The notes under the pieces: model-generated
Seen by the model: the letters and a program-made list of their open reading frames with translations, nothing else
Databases searched by the model: none
Told to the model about the DNA's origin: nothing
Shown here: positions 1 to 4,892 of the stretch, piece by piece
Numbering within the stretch: position 1 is the stretch's first letter
Layout: each line of letters opens with the position of its first letter
Program-made: the position numbers and the translations under genes
NCBI GenBank assembly: GCA_937988795.1
Contig: CALKHY010000028.1
Location: 1 to 6,412, forward strand
From: an uncultured Candidatus Saccharibacteria bacterium
GTDB taxonomy: Bacteria; Patescibacteriota; Saccharimonadia; Saccharimonadales; UBA4665
DNA: 6,412 bases
Reading direction: 5' to 3'

Positions 1-246
1 GACCGGTTGTTCGGCTTCCTCTACCGCCTCTTCTTCAATCGACGGTGGGGTTGACTCTTCCGGTTCGGTCTCCTGCTCCTCTTCCTGCTCCTGGTTTTGC
101 TCCTCAGTTTGGGTCTCGGGTAGTTCTTCGGTTTGCACACTTTCTTGCGCGTAAGATTTGATTGCGAGCGGTGCCACTAATACGCTGGCGAGCAGCGCGA
201 CGATAAATAACTTTTTGAATCGTTTTACCTTTTGCATGTACTGCAC
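1..246 (-). CDS. Secreted Glu/Gln-rich protein, partial (C-terminus beyond window)
   Basis: The gene reads leftward off the window edge, so only 82 N-terminal residues are seen. A basic start (KVKRFKK, residues 6-12) leads into a hydrophobic stretch at about 13-28 and a likely signal-peptidase I site after Ser-Tyr-Ala (residue 33), so export by Sec is well supported. The 49 visible mature residues are strikingly acidic: 20 Glu and 8 Gln, with no Asp, Lys or Arg, which suggests a disordered linker or wall-exposed spacer. I chose the GTG at 246 because GGAGG at 257-261 lies 10 nt upstream. The in-frame ATG at 237 would be 19 nt away. The gene is divergent from the ECF sigma factor and appears to share a symmetric ECF-type promoter with it, so it is probably a target of that sigma factor. 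The function of the missing C-terminal part is unknown. Confidence 0.75.
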   Translation of the reverse strand, partial: MQYMQKVKRFKKLFIVALLASVLVAPLAIKSYAQESVQTEELPETQTEEQNQEQEEEQETEPEESTPPSIEEEAVEEAEQPV

Positions 247-255
247 GTTGTTGTT

Positions 256-263
256 CCCTCCTT
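256..263 (-). promoter_or_regulatory. Strong Shine-Dalgarno sequence of the secreted protein gene
   Basis: AAGGAGGG on the minus strand. Its distance of about 10 nt to the GTG at 246, against 19 nt to the ATG at 237, decides the start in favour of GTG. Confidence 0.65.
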
Positions 264-271
264 GTTACAGC

Positions 272-306
272 ATATGTAACGAACGGGCGACAAAAACGTT
301 ACATAT
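272..306. promoter_or_regulatory. Symmetric bidirectional ECF-type promoter (10-bp perfect inverted repeat)
   Basis: The arms ATATGTAACG (272-281) and CGTTACATAT (297-306) are exact reverse complements around a 15-nt spacer. Read on the plus strand, TGTAAC (275-280) and CGTT (297-300) are 16 nt apart. Read on the minus strand, TGTAAC (303-298) and CGTT (281-278) are also exactly 16 nt apart. This resembles the -35 AAC / 16-nt spacer / -10 CGT pattern of ECF promoters such as those of Bacillus SigW. Each arm would serve as the -35 box of one promoter and the -10 box of the opposite one. The element lies between the ECF sigma gene and a secreted-protein gene, so autoregulation plus control of the divergent target is the likely role. 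A dyad operator for an unrelated repressor is the alternative. Confidence 0.65.
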
Positions 307-339
307 AATGTGTGATAATTAAGTAGATGCTGAAAAAGC

Positions 340-344
340 GGAGG
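340..344 (+). promoter_or_regulatory. Shine-Dalgarno sequence that sets the sigma factor start
   Basis: GGAGG ends 9 nt before the ATG at 354. It lies inside the longer reading frame that would start at ATG 327. That upstream ATG has no Shine-Dalgarno sequence, so 354 is preferred. Confidence 0.65.
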
Positions 345-353
345 TTCGCGAAG

Positions 354-815
354 ATGTACAACGAATTTGCCGACGATATTTACCGGTGGCTGCTCGTGCA
401 CGTCCGCGATGTGGCGCTGGCCGAAGATTTGACGGCCGACACGTTCCTGAAGGCCTGGAAGCAATTTGACACGTTCGACAGCAAACACCCGCGCGGCTGG
501 CTCTATGCCATTGCCCGCAACACCCTCACCGACTATTGGCGCAAAAAGAAGCCGCTGGCGCTGGATGAATCGGCAGAAATTATCGATGAAGATACGCCGT
601 CAAACGAAGAAATTCTGGATGTTAAGATCGAGGCCAAACGTGCCGCCAAAGCCATCGTCCGACTGCCGAGTGACATGAAGTCCGTTGTAACGCTGCGGTT
701 TGTGCAAGGGTATTCCACTAAACAAACCGCCGAAGCACTGGGGATGAGCGAAGCAAACGTGCGCGTTATCCAATACCGCGCACTTAAGCGGCTGCGCAAG
801 GAGCTGCTGCCATGA
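354..815 (+). CDS. ECF-family (sigma-70 group 4) RNA polymerase sigma factor
   Basis: The 153-residue protein has the two-domain build of extracytoplasmic-function sigma factors. Region 2 covers about residues 1-64, with an AEDLTADTFLKAW segment (23-35) that corresponds to the core-binding and -10 recognition helices, and GWLYAIARNTLTDYWRKKK (48-66), the usual region 2.4 and its basic end. An acidic linker (about 70-95) leads to region 4 (about 95-150), with LPSDMKSVVTLRFVQGYSTKQTAEALGMSEANVRVIQYRALKRLR as a helix-turn-helix for the -35 box (shown here as a description of residues 104-148). Its role is to direct RNA polymerase to promoters in response to an envelope signal. The start at 354 follows GGAGG. 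The ATG at 327 would add nine residues. The stop overlaps the start of the next gene (ATGA at 812-815), which is typical of a sigma/anti-sigma pair. The symmetric TGTAAC/CGTT element upstream suggests autoregulation. The specific ECF subgroup cannot be named from sequence reading alone. Confidence 0.93.
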   Translation: MYNEFADDIYRWLLVHVRDVALAEDLTADTFLKAWKQFDTFDSKHPRGWLYAIARNTLTDYWRKKKPLALDESAEIIDEDTPSNEEILDVKIEAKRAAKAIVRLPSDMKSVVTLRFVQGYSTKQTAEALGMSEANVRVIQYRALKRLRKELLP

Positions 816-1414
816 CCGACAAGCGTTTAAAGAAAGAACTGCTAGCACAAGGTGCGAGCAAAAACGAGGTCGAAAACCTCACCCGCCTCGCCGAGCAACT
901 CTCAGCTGTAAAGCCGCGAGGTCTCTCGGCACGCGCCAAGCAGCGCATACTCGACCAATTAAAGATCGACCCGCCCAAAGAACGCCGCCCAATCTTCCGC
1001 TGGGCTGCGCTGGGCGGCTCGCTCACCGGCGCCATGGCACTCATCGCACTCCTCATACTCCCCGGCATGCTGCAGCCTAAAACTGCCCCCACAAACGAAA
1101 ACGACGTACGCTCGCTCATCCAACCCGTTGAAGACGAGCTCAAACAGCTCGACATGGAAATCGAGCAACTCCAGCAACAACCCACCGTTACCGAAGCCGA
1201 GCTCAAAGAGGCAGAGGAGAAATACGAGCGCACCCTACGCGATCTAAAAAACAAGCACCAAAACCGCAAAGAATTCAAAAACTACGACTGGAACAAATGG
1301 CGCCGCGATTTCCCAACGCAATACAACGATAAAAGCCCCGACAAAAACAACCGCGAGGAGGTAACTCGTAAACGTCAAAATACAAACTCAGAGAACAATT
1401 ACAGGCAAAATTAG
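812..1414 (+). CDS. Single-pass membrane protein, probable anti-sigma factor
   Basis: The 200-residue protein is translationally coupled to the sigma gene (ATGA overlap, with AAGGAG at 798-803). Residues 1-60 are a helical, charged cytoplasmic part. A membrane segment follows at about 63-87 (ALGGSLTGAMALIALLILPG in its core). The outside part has a probable coiled coil at about 105-150, rich in Glu, Gln and Leu, and then a basic, Asn-rich tail (150-200). Topology and position are those of a regulator that holds the sigma factor at the membrane. It has no cysteine at all and no His-x3-Cys-x2-Cys, so it is not a zinc anti-sigma (ZAS) protein. I do not recognise a named anti-sigma domain, so the role is inferred from context. 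A dedicated structural or envelope protein co-expressed with the sigma factor is the alternative. Confidence 0.72.
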   Translation: MTDKRLKKELLAQGASKNEVENLTRLAEQLSAVKPRGLSARAKQRILDQLKIDPPKERRPIFRWAALGGSLTGAMALIALLILPGMLQPKTAPTNENDVRSLIQPVEDELKQLDMEIEQLQQQPTVTEAELKEAEEKYERTLRDLKNKHQNRKEFKNYDWNKWRRDFPTQYNDKSPDKNNREEVTRKRQNTNSENNYRQN

Positions 1415-1440
1415 ACGAAAGGAGATAGGAAACCGAGCCC

Positions 1441-1459
1441 TGTCAAGGTTGACTTGACA
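1441..1459. repeat. Perfect 7-bp inverted repeat upstream of the GNAT gene
   Basis: TGTCAAG (1441-1447) and CTTGACA (1453-1459) are exact reverse complements around a 5-nt loop. An AT-rich run containing T5 (1469-1473) follows. The repeat overlaps possible -35 boxes of the next gene, so it could be an operator. It could instead be a weak terminator of the sigma/anti-sigma operon, although the stem has only three G-C pairs and the T-run is about 10 nt away. Confidence 0.45.
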
Positions 1460-1476
1460 TATTATTACTTTTTAAT
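1449..1476 (+). promoter_or_regulatory. Candidate sigma-70 promoter of the GNAT gene
   Basis: TTGACT (1449-1454), a 16-nt spacer and TTTAAT (1471-1476) each match consensus at five of six positions. Transcription would start near 1483, giving a leader of about 20 nt made almost only of A and T. A second -35-like TTGACA (1454-1459) has only a poor -10 (TTAAAT at 1478). The region to 1503 is very AT-rich compared with the flanks. Confidence 0.5.
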
Positions 1477-1503
1477 CTTAAATATTAAATAATTATTAAA
1501 TTA

Positions 1504-1956
1504 ATGCATGGGCCGTCTATTGTGGGCGGCAATAGTACTCACGTGCCTCAATCAGAATTCTATATCCATTGGCCTGACGAACAGAGGATCATCACAATAA
1601 GCTGCCAGCAAGGATACCTTAATATGGCACTTGGCGAGAAAATCCTGTATTTGACCGACTTCTGGGTAGAACCCGCCGCCCGGGGGAATGGCGTGGGGCC
1701 AGAACTTCTAAAACGAGCGCTCGGGTTAGCTGCCGCAAACAATGCAACAAGAATTGTTGCTGATCTTACCAGCGCGCAAGCCATAAAAGCCACACAAAAG
1801 GTTTTTGGCCGGGATGCAGTAGACGTTTTTGCAGCGCCTTCGGAGGAAGTACTTCAAGGCGCTGATTCGATCCTGCCGGCGGCCGCCCGGCTGGAGTATC
1901 ATGTAGAAAACCAGCCTCCCCTCAACCTTGCCGCCGCCACAAATCTTGGCATGTAG
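1504..1956 (+). CDS. GNAT-family N-acetyltransferase-like protein
   Basis: The 150-residue protein carries the acetyl-CoA binding motif A of GNAT enzymes at about residues 50-75: a beta strand YLTDFWVEP followed by ARGNGVGPELLKRAL, with the R-G-x-G-V-G pyrophosphate loop at 60-65. The next strand and helix (ATRIVADLTS and AIKATQKVFG, about 81-102) match the motif B region. GNAT enzymes move an acetyl group from acetyl-CoA to an amine, but the substrate cannot be told. The protein is near the usual GNAT length and ends with a tail that lacks a clear motif. No Shine-Dalgarno sequence precedes the ATG; the leader is nearly pure A/T, and a stop at 1486 rules out an earlier in-frame start. It appears to be a single-gene unit between the sigma operon and the tRNA, whose promoter overlaps its 3' end. 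Confidence 0.75.
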   Translation: MHGPSIVGGNSTHVPQSEFYIHWPDEQRIITISCQQGYLNMALGEKILYLTDFWVEPAARGNGVGPELLKRALGLAAANNATRIVADLTSAQAIKATQKVFGRDAVDVFAAPSEEVLQGADSILPAAARLEYHVENQPPLNLAAATNLGM

Positions 1957-1974
1957 CGTAAAATTAGATATAAT
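1946..1974 (+). promoter_or_regulatory. Sigma-70 promoter of the tRNA-His gene
   Basis: TTGGCA (1946-1951), a 17-nt spacer and a perfect TATAAT (1969-1974). The -35 box lies in the last codons of the GNAT gene. Transcription would begin near 1981, about 11 nt before the tRNA. Confidence 0.8.
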
Positions 1975-1991
1975 TACCCCTGTTGTCTGAT

Positions 1992-2069
1992 GGCGGGAGT
2001 AGCTCAGTTGGTTAGAGCGCTGGATTGTGGCTCCGGAGGCCGTGGGTTCAAGTCCCATCTCTCGCCCCA
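1992..2069 (+). tRNA. tRNA-His (anticodon GTG), with encoded G-1 and CCA
   Basis: A full cloverleaf can be drawn. The acceptor stem 1993-1999 pairs with 2059-2065 with one G-U. The D arm has stem GCTC/GAGC (2002-2005, 2015-2018). The anticodon stem 2020-2024 pairs with 2032-2036, and loop TTGTGGC gives anticodon GTG at 2027-2029. The five-base variable loop is 2037-2041. The T arm is 2042-2058 with loop TTCAAGT. The extra G at 1992 faces C at 2066 (position 73), the G-1:C73 pair that identifies tRNA-His to histidyl-tRNA synthetase. CCA is encoded at 2067-2069. Confidence 0.97.
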
Positions 2070-2076
2070 GAACAAG

Positions 2077-2101
2077 AAGATCAGGTTCGCCTGGTCTTTT
2101 T
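2077..2101 (+). terminator. Rho-independent terminator of the tRNA-His transcript
   Basis: A 9-bp stem (AAGATCAGG / CCTGGTCTT, with one G-U pair) is closed by a UUCG tetraloop at 2086-2089 and runs into five T residues (2097-2101). It also lies just past the stop of the convergent VIT1 gene. On the minus strand the following bases are only moderately T-rich, so two-way use is possible but weaker. Confidence 0.85.
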
Positions 2102-2107
2102 GTTTGG

Positions 2108-2656
2108 CTAACTCAAGGCTGCTGCCAGGAGGTCGCCGAGCGCGTAGGCCAAAATCGCAGCGATGGCGCCGAGCGTAAAGGTCTCGACTGCAGCGCGGAC
2201 CGGCTTGGTTTTGGTGACGTGGGCTTTTAGTAGTCCGATTGCGATAAAGGTTAAACCTGTCAGTATGCTGCTCCATAGAAAGAGTCGCCCGTTTGCAATC
2301 TGCCAGCCAAAGAGCGCATCCAAAACATACAGCGCGAACGGGATAAAGCCGACCAAGACGAACGAGGTGAACGTAGCCAGGCCGTCTTTGACCGGCGTTT
2401 CGTCGTGCGGGCCGTGCTCAGCGCCTCTTTCGGCATTCTTTCTTATCCTGAGGTCGCGTTTGGACTTGGCCGACAGGTACGAGCTCGCCCCCATCGAAAA
2501 CCCATCTGCGATGAGGTTGGCAAAGCCTAAAATCACGATAACGGCCGAGCTCAGGCCAGCGCCGGCAGCACCGGCCACTACTGCGAACGTTGTCACGGTG
2601 CCATCAATCGCACCGTACACAAATTCGCCCAAAGACGATTCAAGTTTCTCCCTCAC
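2108..2656 (-). CDS. VIT1/CCC1-family iron/manganese transporter, short form
   Basis: The 182-residue membrane protein matches the VIT1/CCC1 (DUF125) family of Fe2+/Mn2+ exporters. TM1 carries GEFVYGAIDGTVTTFAVVAG (residues 10-29), with the conserved Asp at 18. TM2 carries ANLIADGFSMGASSYLS (46-62), with Asp51 and Met55, where the family has metal-path residues. Three further hydrophobic segments follow at about 94-117, 124-144 and 157-180, giving the expected five. The TM2-TM3 linker (about 66-92) is short. It has some His, Glu and Asp but cannot hold the three-helix metal-binding domain of plant VIT1, so this is a short bacterial-type member. The start is GTG; AAGG lies 13 nt upstream, too far to be a good ribosome site, while TATAGT sits 7 nt upstream. 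It is the last of four minus-strand genes, 15 nt after the kinase-like gene. The likely role is removal of excess iron or manganese from the cytoplasm. Confidence 0.9.
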   Translation of the reverse strand: MREKLESSLGEFVYGAIDGTVTTFAVVAGAAGAGLSSAVIVILGFANLIADGFSMGASSYLSAKSKRDLRIRKNAERGAEHGPHDETPVKDGLATFTSFVLVGFIPFALYVLDALFGWQIANGRLFLWSSILTGLTFIAIGLLKAHVTKTKPVRAAVETFTLGAIAAILAYALGDLLAAALS

Positions 2657-2663
2657 AGCTTTT

Positions 2664-2692
2664 ACTATACCTTACGCAAGCGACCTTGTAAG
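2664..2692 (-). promoter_or_regulatory. Candidate internal, leaderless-type promoter of the VIT1 gene
   Basis: On the minus strand, CTTACA (2692-2687; four of six), a 17-nt spacer and TATAGT (2669-2664; five of six) lie so that transcription would start at or next to the GTG start at 2656. It overlaps the 3' end of the preceding gene. Confidence 0.45.
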
Positions 2693-3307
2693 CACCAGCG
2701 CGACAAGCATGGGAATGATCAGGTTGTCTGTACCACGGCCGGAGAGATTTTCGGCAGCCGTAGCCACAGCCGGCAGCAGCGCCAACACCGGCAGTGACAA
2801 CTCATTACCACTGAACAACATATAACCCACAATGATGAGTACGGAAATTACAAAAAACGTTGCCGTACCAGCCACGCTCTTCGCCAATCCCAGCACCCTA
2901 TAGCCGTTGCCCCGCCCCCACAGCAAACCTGCTACAGCAGCCAGGCCGTCAGCCAGACTCAGGTGCAGCATGGCCGCCGCAAACACCCACGGGTCGTGCA
3001 CCAAAAACGCCAGCACCCCCACGGCTGCCACCGACAAAATCTCGCCGTAAGTAGTGCGCGTGACGTTGTGCATCGACTTAAAGAGGTTGAGTCTGAGCGA
3101 GACAATCATGCCTGCCAGTGCCACCACGCTCAACAGCTGAATCTGCCCCCAAGTCAAAAAGAACGGCCAAAAGGCCGCAAACGTCCCCACCGTTACATGC
3201 ACGAACTTACGGCTTAGCTCGGAATGCAAATTTCTTTTAAGCGACAAATATTCTGCAAATAGCAGAACAGCCAACATAGCGACGAACACAAGGGCAGTCC
3301 ATATCAT
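2672..3307 (-). CDS. Phytol/dolichol kinase-family integral membrane protein (CTP-type lipid-alcohol kinase)
   Basis: The 211-residue protein has about six or seven membrane segments and the family signature set of dolichol kinase (SEC59), phytol/farnesol kinase (VTE5) and the related CDP-alcohol cytidylyltransferase fold. It shows SRKFVHVTVG (32-41), a TTYGEI loop (85-90), LADGLAAVAGLLWGR (118-132), KSVAGT (143-148), and AAENLSGRGTDNLIIPM (184-200). Members phosphorylate long-chain isoprenoid alcohols with CTP in the membrane. Here the substrate could be undecaprenol or another polyprenol, or a salvaged lipid alcohol, but this is inferred. The length is typical for the short prokaryotic forms. 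The gene starts 26 nt after the spermidine-synthase-like gene and lacks a Shine-Dalgarno sequence. TACAAT lies 7 nt before the ATG. Confidence 0.82.
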   Translation of the reverse strand: MIWTALVFVAMLAVLLFAEYLSLKRNLHSELSRKFVHVTVGTFAAFWPFFLTWGQIQLLSVVALAGMIVSLRLNLFKSMHNVTRTTYGEILSVAAVGVLAFLVHDPWVFAAAMLHLSLADGLAAVAGLLWGRGNGYRVLGLAKSVAGTATFFVISVLIIVGYMLFSGNELSLPVLALLPAVATAAENLSGRGTDNLIIPMLVALVLTRSLA

Positions 3308-3314
3308 GTTTTTT

Positions 3315-3320
3315 ATTGTA
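3315..3320 (-). promoter_or_regulatory. -10-like hexamer just upstream of the kinase-like gene
   Basis: TACAAT on the minus strand (five of six to TATAAT) ends 7 nt before the ATG at 3307, the geometry expected for a leaderless transcript. No good -35 box stands 16-18 nt upstream, so the evidence is weaker than for the marR promoter. Confidence 0.35.
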
Positions 3321-3333
3321 GCACCGGCAGATG

Positions 3334-4854
3334 CTAACGTTTTGGCAAAACTTTGGAGGCCAGATAATCCACCGGCGCATAATCGTCAGTCAAGATCGGA
3401 TAGCGTGCCAGGTCCATGCCTTCGGTATCCACGTAATGGTCGGGGGCATCGGCGATGATGAGATTAGAGCTAATGCGCCAGCGGGGGTCGTCCATACTCA
3501 GGCGCTCCGGGTTCTTCGATCCGATGGCAATCAGGTTTTGCGTTTCACTGCTATTCGGCGATTCCACGGCAAAAAGGTAGACTTGTGGGAATACTTCCTG
3601 CATGGTGTGTATTTGCGACCAGATGAACGACGGGCCGTCAGTGCGCAGGCTACCGATGAGATTGGCCATAAAAATGCCGTACTCGGTCAGTTTATCCCGA
3701 GCTAGCTCCATGAACTCTTTGGTCGTAAAGTGTGCTGGAATCGAATACATCGACTGGTAGACGTCGCTAAAAATAAGGTCGTACTGATATGGCGCATCGC
3801 GCAGCATACGGCGACCGTCTTTAATGTAGTGCGTCAGACGTGGATCATCGGGTAACCGAAAATAGGTTTTGCTGAGTTCTACGAGCGAAGGCTCGATTTC
3901 AGACACGTCAACCTGCACGTCAGAAAGCTCTATGAGCAGTGCCTTGGGGATGGAGTATGCGCCTCCGCCGATGGCCAGCGCGCGCTTCACCTCGGGCACG
4001 AACACGTTGTGCAGCGCGTAAAATTTTGTGTAGTCGTATACTAGCTCGTCCGAATCCAGATACATGGCGGCCGAGCTGCTGGTGTCTTGCCTCAGAAAAC
4101 GCGCCGGCCGGCCGCGGTACGTCCCGTCAGTGATGACAATGCGCTCATACACGCCGTCGCGCGCATACACCTCATTCTCCGCAACTGGCGAGCTGGACGC
4201 AGCAACCAGTAGGAGGCCGGCGGCCAGCACTGTAACCGCAACTGTAAATTTCTTTTCAATGCCAAAGTACACAACCGGCAGCATGCCGAGCAAAAACAGC
4301 ACCAGGCCAACGCCGACCAAAATCGCCGACACGCCAAAGTGCGGAATCAGCACAAAACCAGCCGACAGGCTGCCGGCAATGCTCCCGAGCGTGGAAAAGA
4401 AGAAAATCTGCCCGGCCGTAGTGCCCACGCCCTGCCCTTTGGATTCTTTTTGGAGCAGTGTCACGGCAAACGGAGACAGTGTGCCAAGTACGAAACTGGG
4501 CACGAAAAACAGCACGACCGACATAATCAGCGGGCCGGACGCCAGCGGCAACTTATAGCCAAACTCGCCAAGAAGCAGCACTTGGGCGAACTGCATAAAG
4601 AGCACCAAAAGGCCACTCAAAGCAATGATCCCAAAGAATAACGTCCTGCTCGGAAAACGGTCGGCGAGGCGCCCGCCGAACCAGTACCCGACGCTGAGTG
4701 CCGCCAGCACTACGCTTATCACACTGGATACGCTATATATGGTGTTCCCGAAGTACGGCGCCAACACGCGCGTTGCTACTATCTCAAGGATAAGCACGCA
4801 CGCGCCGGTCAAAAACACTACTGCAGGCAGCCAAGCCATCCGCAAAAATCGCAT
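3334..4854 (-). CDS. Membrane protein with fused spermidine-synthase-like domain
   Basis: The 506-residue protein joins a transporter-like membrane half to a spermidine-synthase-like methyltransferase-fold half, as in the 'fused MFS/spermidine synthase' family. Residues about 8-220 form seven or more membrane segments; GACVLILEIVATRVLAPYFG (17-36) and GYWFGGRLADR (56-66) are typical of the family. The soluble half has the nucleotide/SAM-type loop LAIGGGAYS (293-301), an acidic strand end VDVSEIEP (315-322) and the family end motif PILTDDYAPVDYL (486-498). The classical spermidine synthase gate, D-S-S-D/T-P-x-G-P-A, is replaced by FSDVYQSMYSIPAHFTTKEF (362-381), so true aminopropyl transfer is doubtful. 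The substrate is unknown. No Shine-Dalgarno sequence precedes ATG 4854, and TAGCAT lies 8 nt upstream. The gene follows marR by 27 nt and probably belongs to the same unit. Confidence 0.88.
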   Translation of the reverse strand: MRFLRMAWLPAVVFLTGACVLILEIVATRVLAPYFGNTIYSVSSVISVVLAALSVGYWFGGRLADRFPSRTLFFGIIALSGLLVLFMQFAQVLLLGEFGYKLPLASGPLIMSVVLFFVPSFVLGTLSPFAVTLLQKESKGQGVGTTAGQIFFFSTLGSIAGSLSAGFVLIPHFGVSAILVGVGLVLFLLGMLPVVYFGIEKKFTVAVTVLAAGLLLVAASSSPVAENEVYARDGVYERIVITDGTYRGRPARFLRQDTSSSAAMYLDSDELVYDYTKFYALHNVFVPEVKRALAIGGGAYSIPKALLIELSDVQVDVSEIEPSLVELSKTYFRLPDDPRLTHYIKDGRRMLRDAPYQYDLIFSDVYQSMYSIPAHFTTKEFMELARDKLTEYGIFMANLIGSLRTDGPSFIWSQIHTMQEVFPQVYLFAVESPNSSETQNLIAIGSKNPERLSMDDPRWRISSNLIIADAPDHYVDTEGMDLARYPILTDDYAPVDYLASKVLPKR

Positions 4855-4862
4855 ATATTTTC

Positions 4863-4892
4863 ATGCTACTATGGCTAGCTGCTAATCAGCAA
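4863..4892 (-). promoter_or_regulatory. Weak candidate promoter before the spermidine-synthase-like gene
   Basis: On the minus strand, TTGCTG (4892-4887), an 18-nt spacer and TAGCAT (4868-4863; four of six) end 8 nt before ATG 4854. It lies over the 3' end of marR. The match is poor in itself and is listed because the same spacing recurs before all four minus-strand genes. Confidence 0.3.

Noticed and set aside
54..115. CTCCTCTTC-type repeats as a tandem repeat element
   Set aside because: They are Glu and Gln codons (GAG, GAA, CAG) of the secreted protein read on the minus strand. There is no exact repeat unit.
304..319. TATAAT (304-309) and TGTGATAAT (311-319) as housekeeping -10 boxes of the sigma operon
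   Set aside because: Neither has a recognisable -35 box 16-18 nt upstream. TATAAT is partly produced by the arm of the ECF palindrome. A secondary vegetative start cannot be excluded.
327..353. Longer sigma factor start at ATG 327
   Set aside because: No ribosome site precedes it, while GGAGG at 340-344 is placed correctly for ATG 354. The extra residues (LKKRRFAK) do not belong to the sigma domain.
784..1278. Long minus-strand open frames under the sigma/anti-sigma genes (Ser/Arg-rich)
   Set aside because: They have biased composition, no ribosome site and no domain, and they lie opposite well-supported coupled genes.
1355..1424. Strong Shine-Dalgarno-like sequences GAGGAGGT (1355-1362) and AAAGGAG (1418-1424), suggesting a small hidden gene
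   Set aside because: No ATG, GTG or TTG at proper distance opens a frame of useful length after either of them.
1990..2276. Open frames on both strands across the tRNA (starts such as MAGVAQLVRALDCGSGG, or RWDLNPRPPEPQ on the minus strand)
   Set aside because: They are translations of the tRNA-His gene itself, a familiar false-protein artefact. The cloverleaf, promoter and terminator explain the region.
2163..4558. Plus-strand open frames opposite the VIT1, kinase-like and spermidine-synthase-like genes
   Set aside because: They are low-complexity Pro/Arg/Ser-rich shadows without start signals. The minus-strand frames have clear family motifs.
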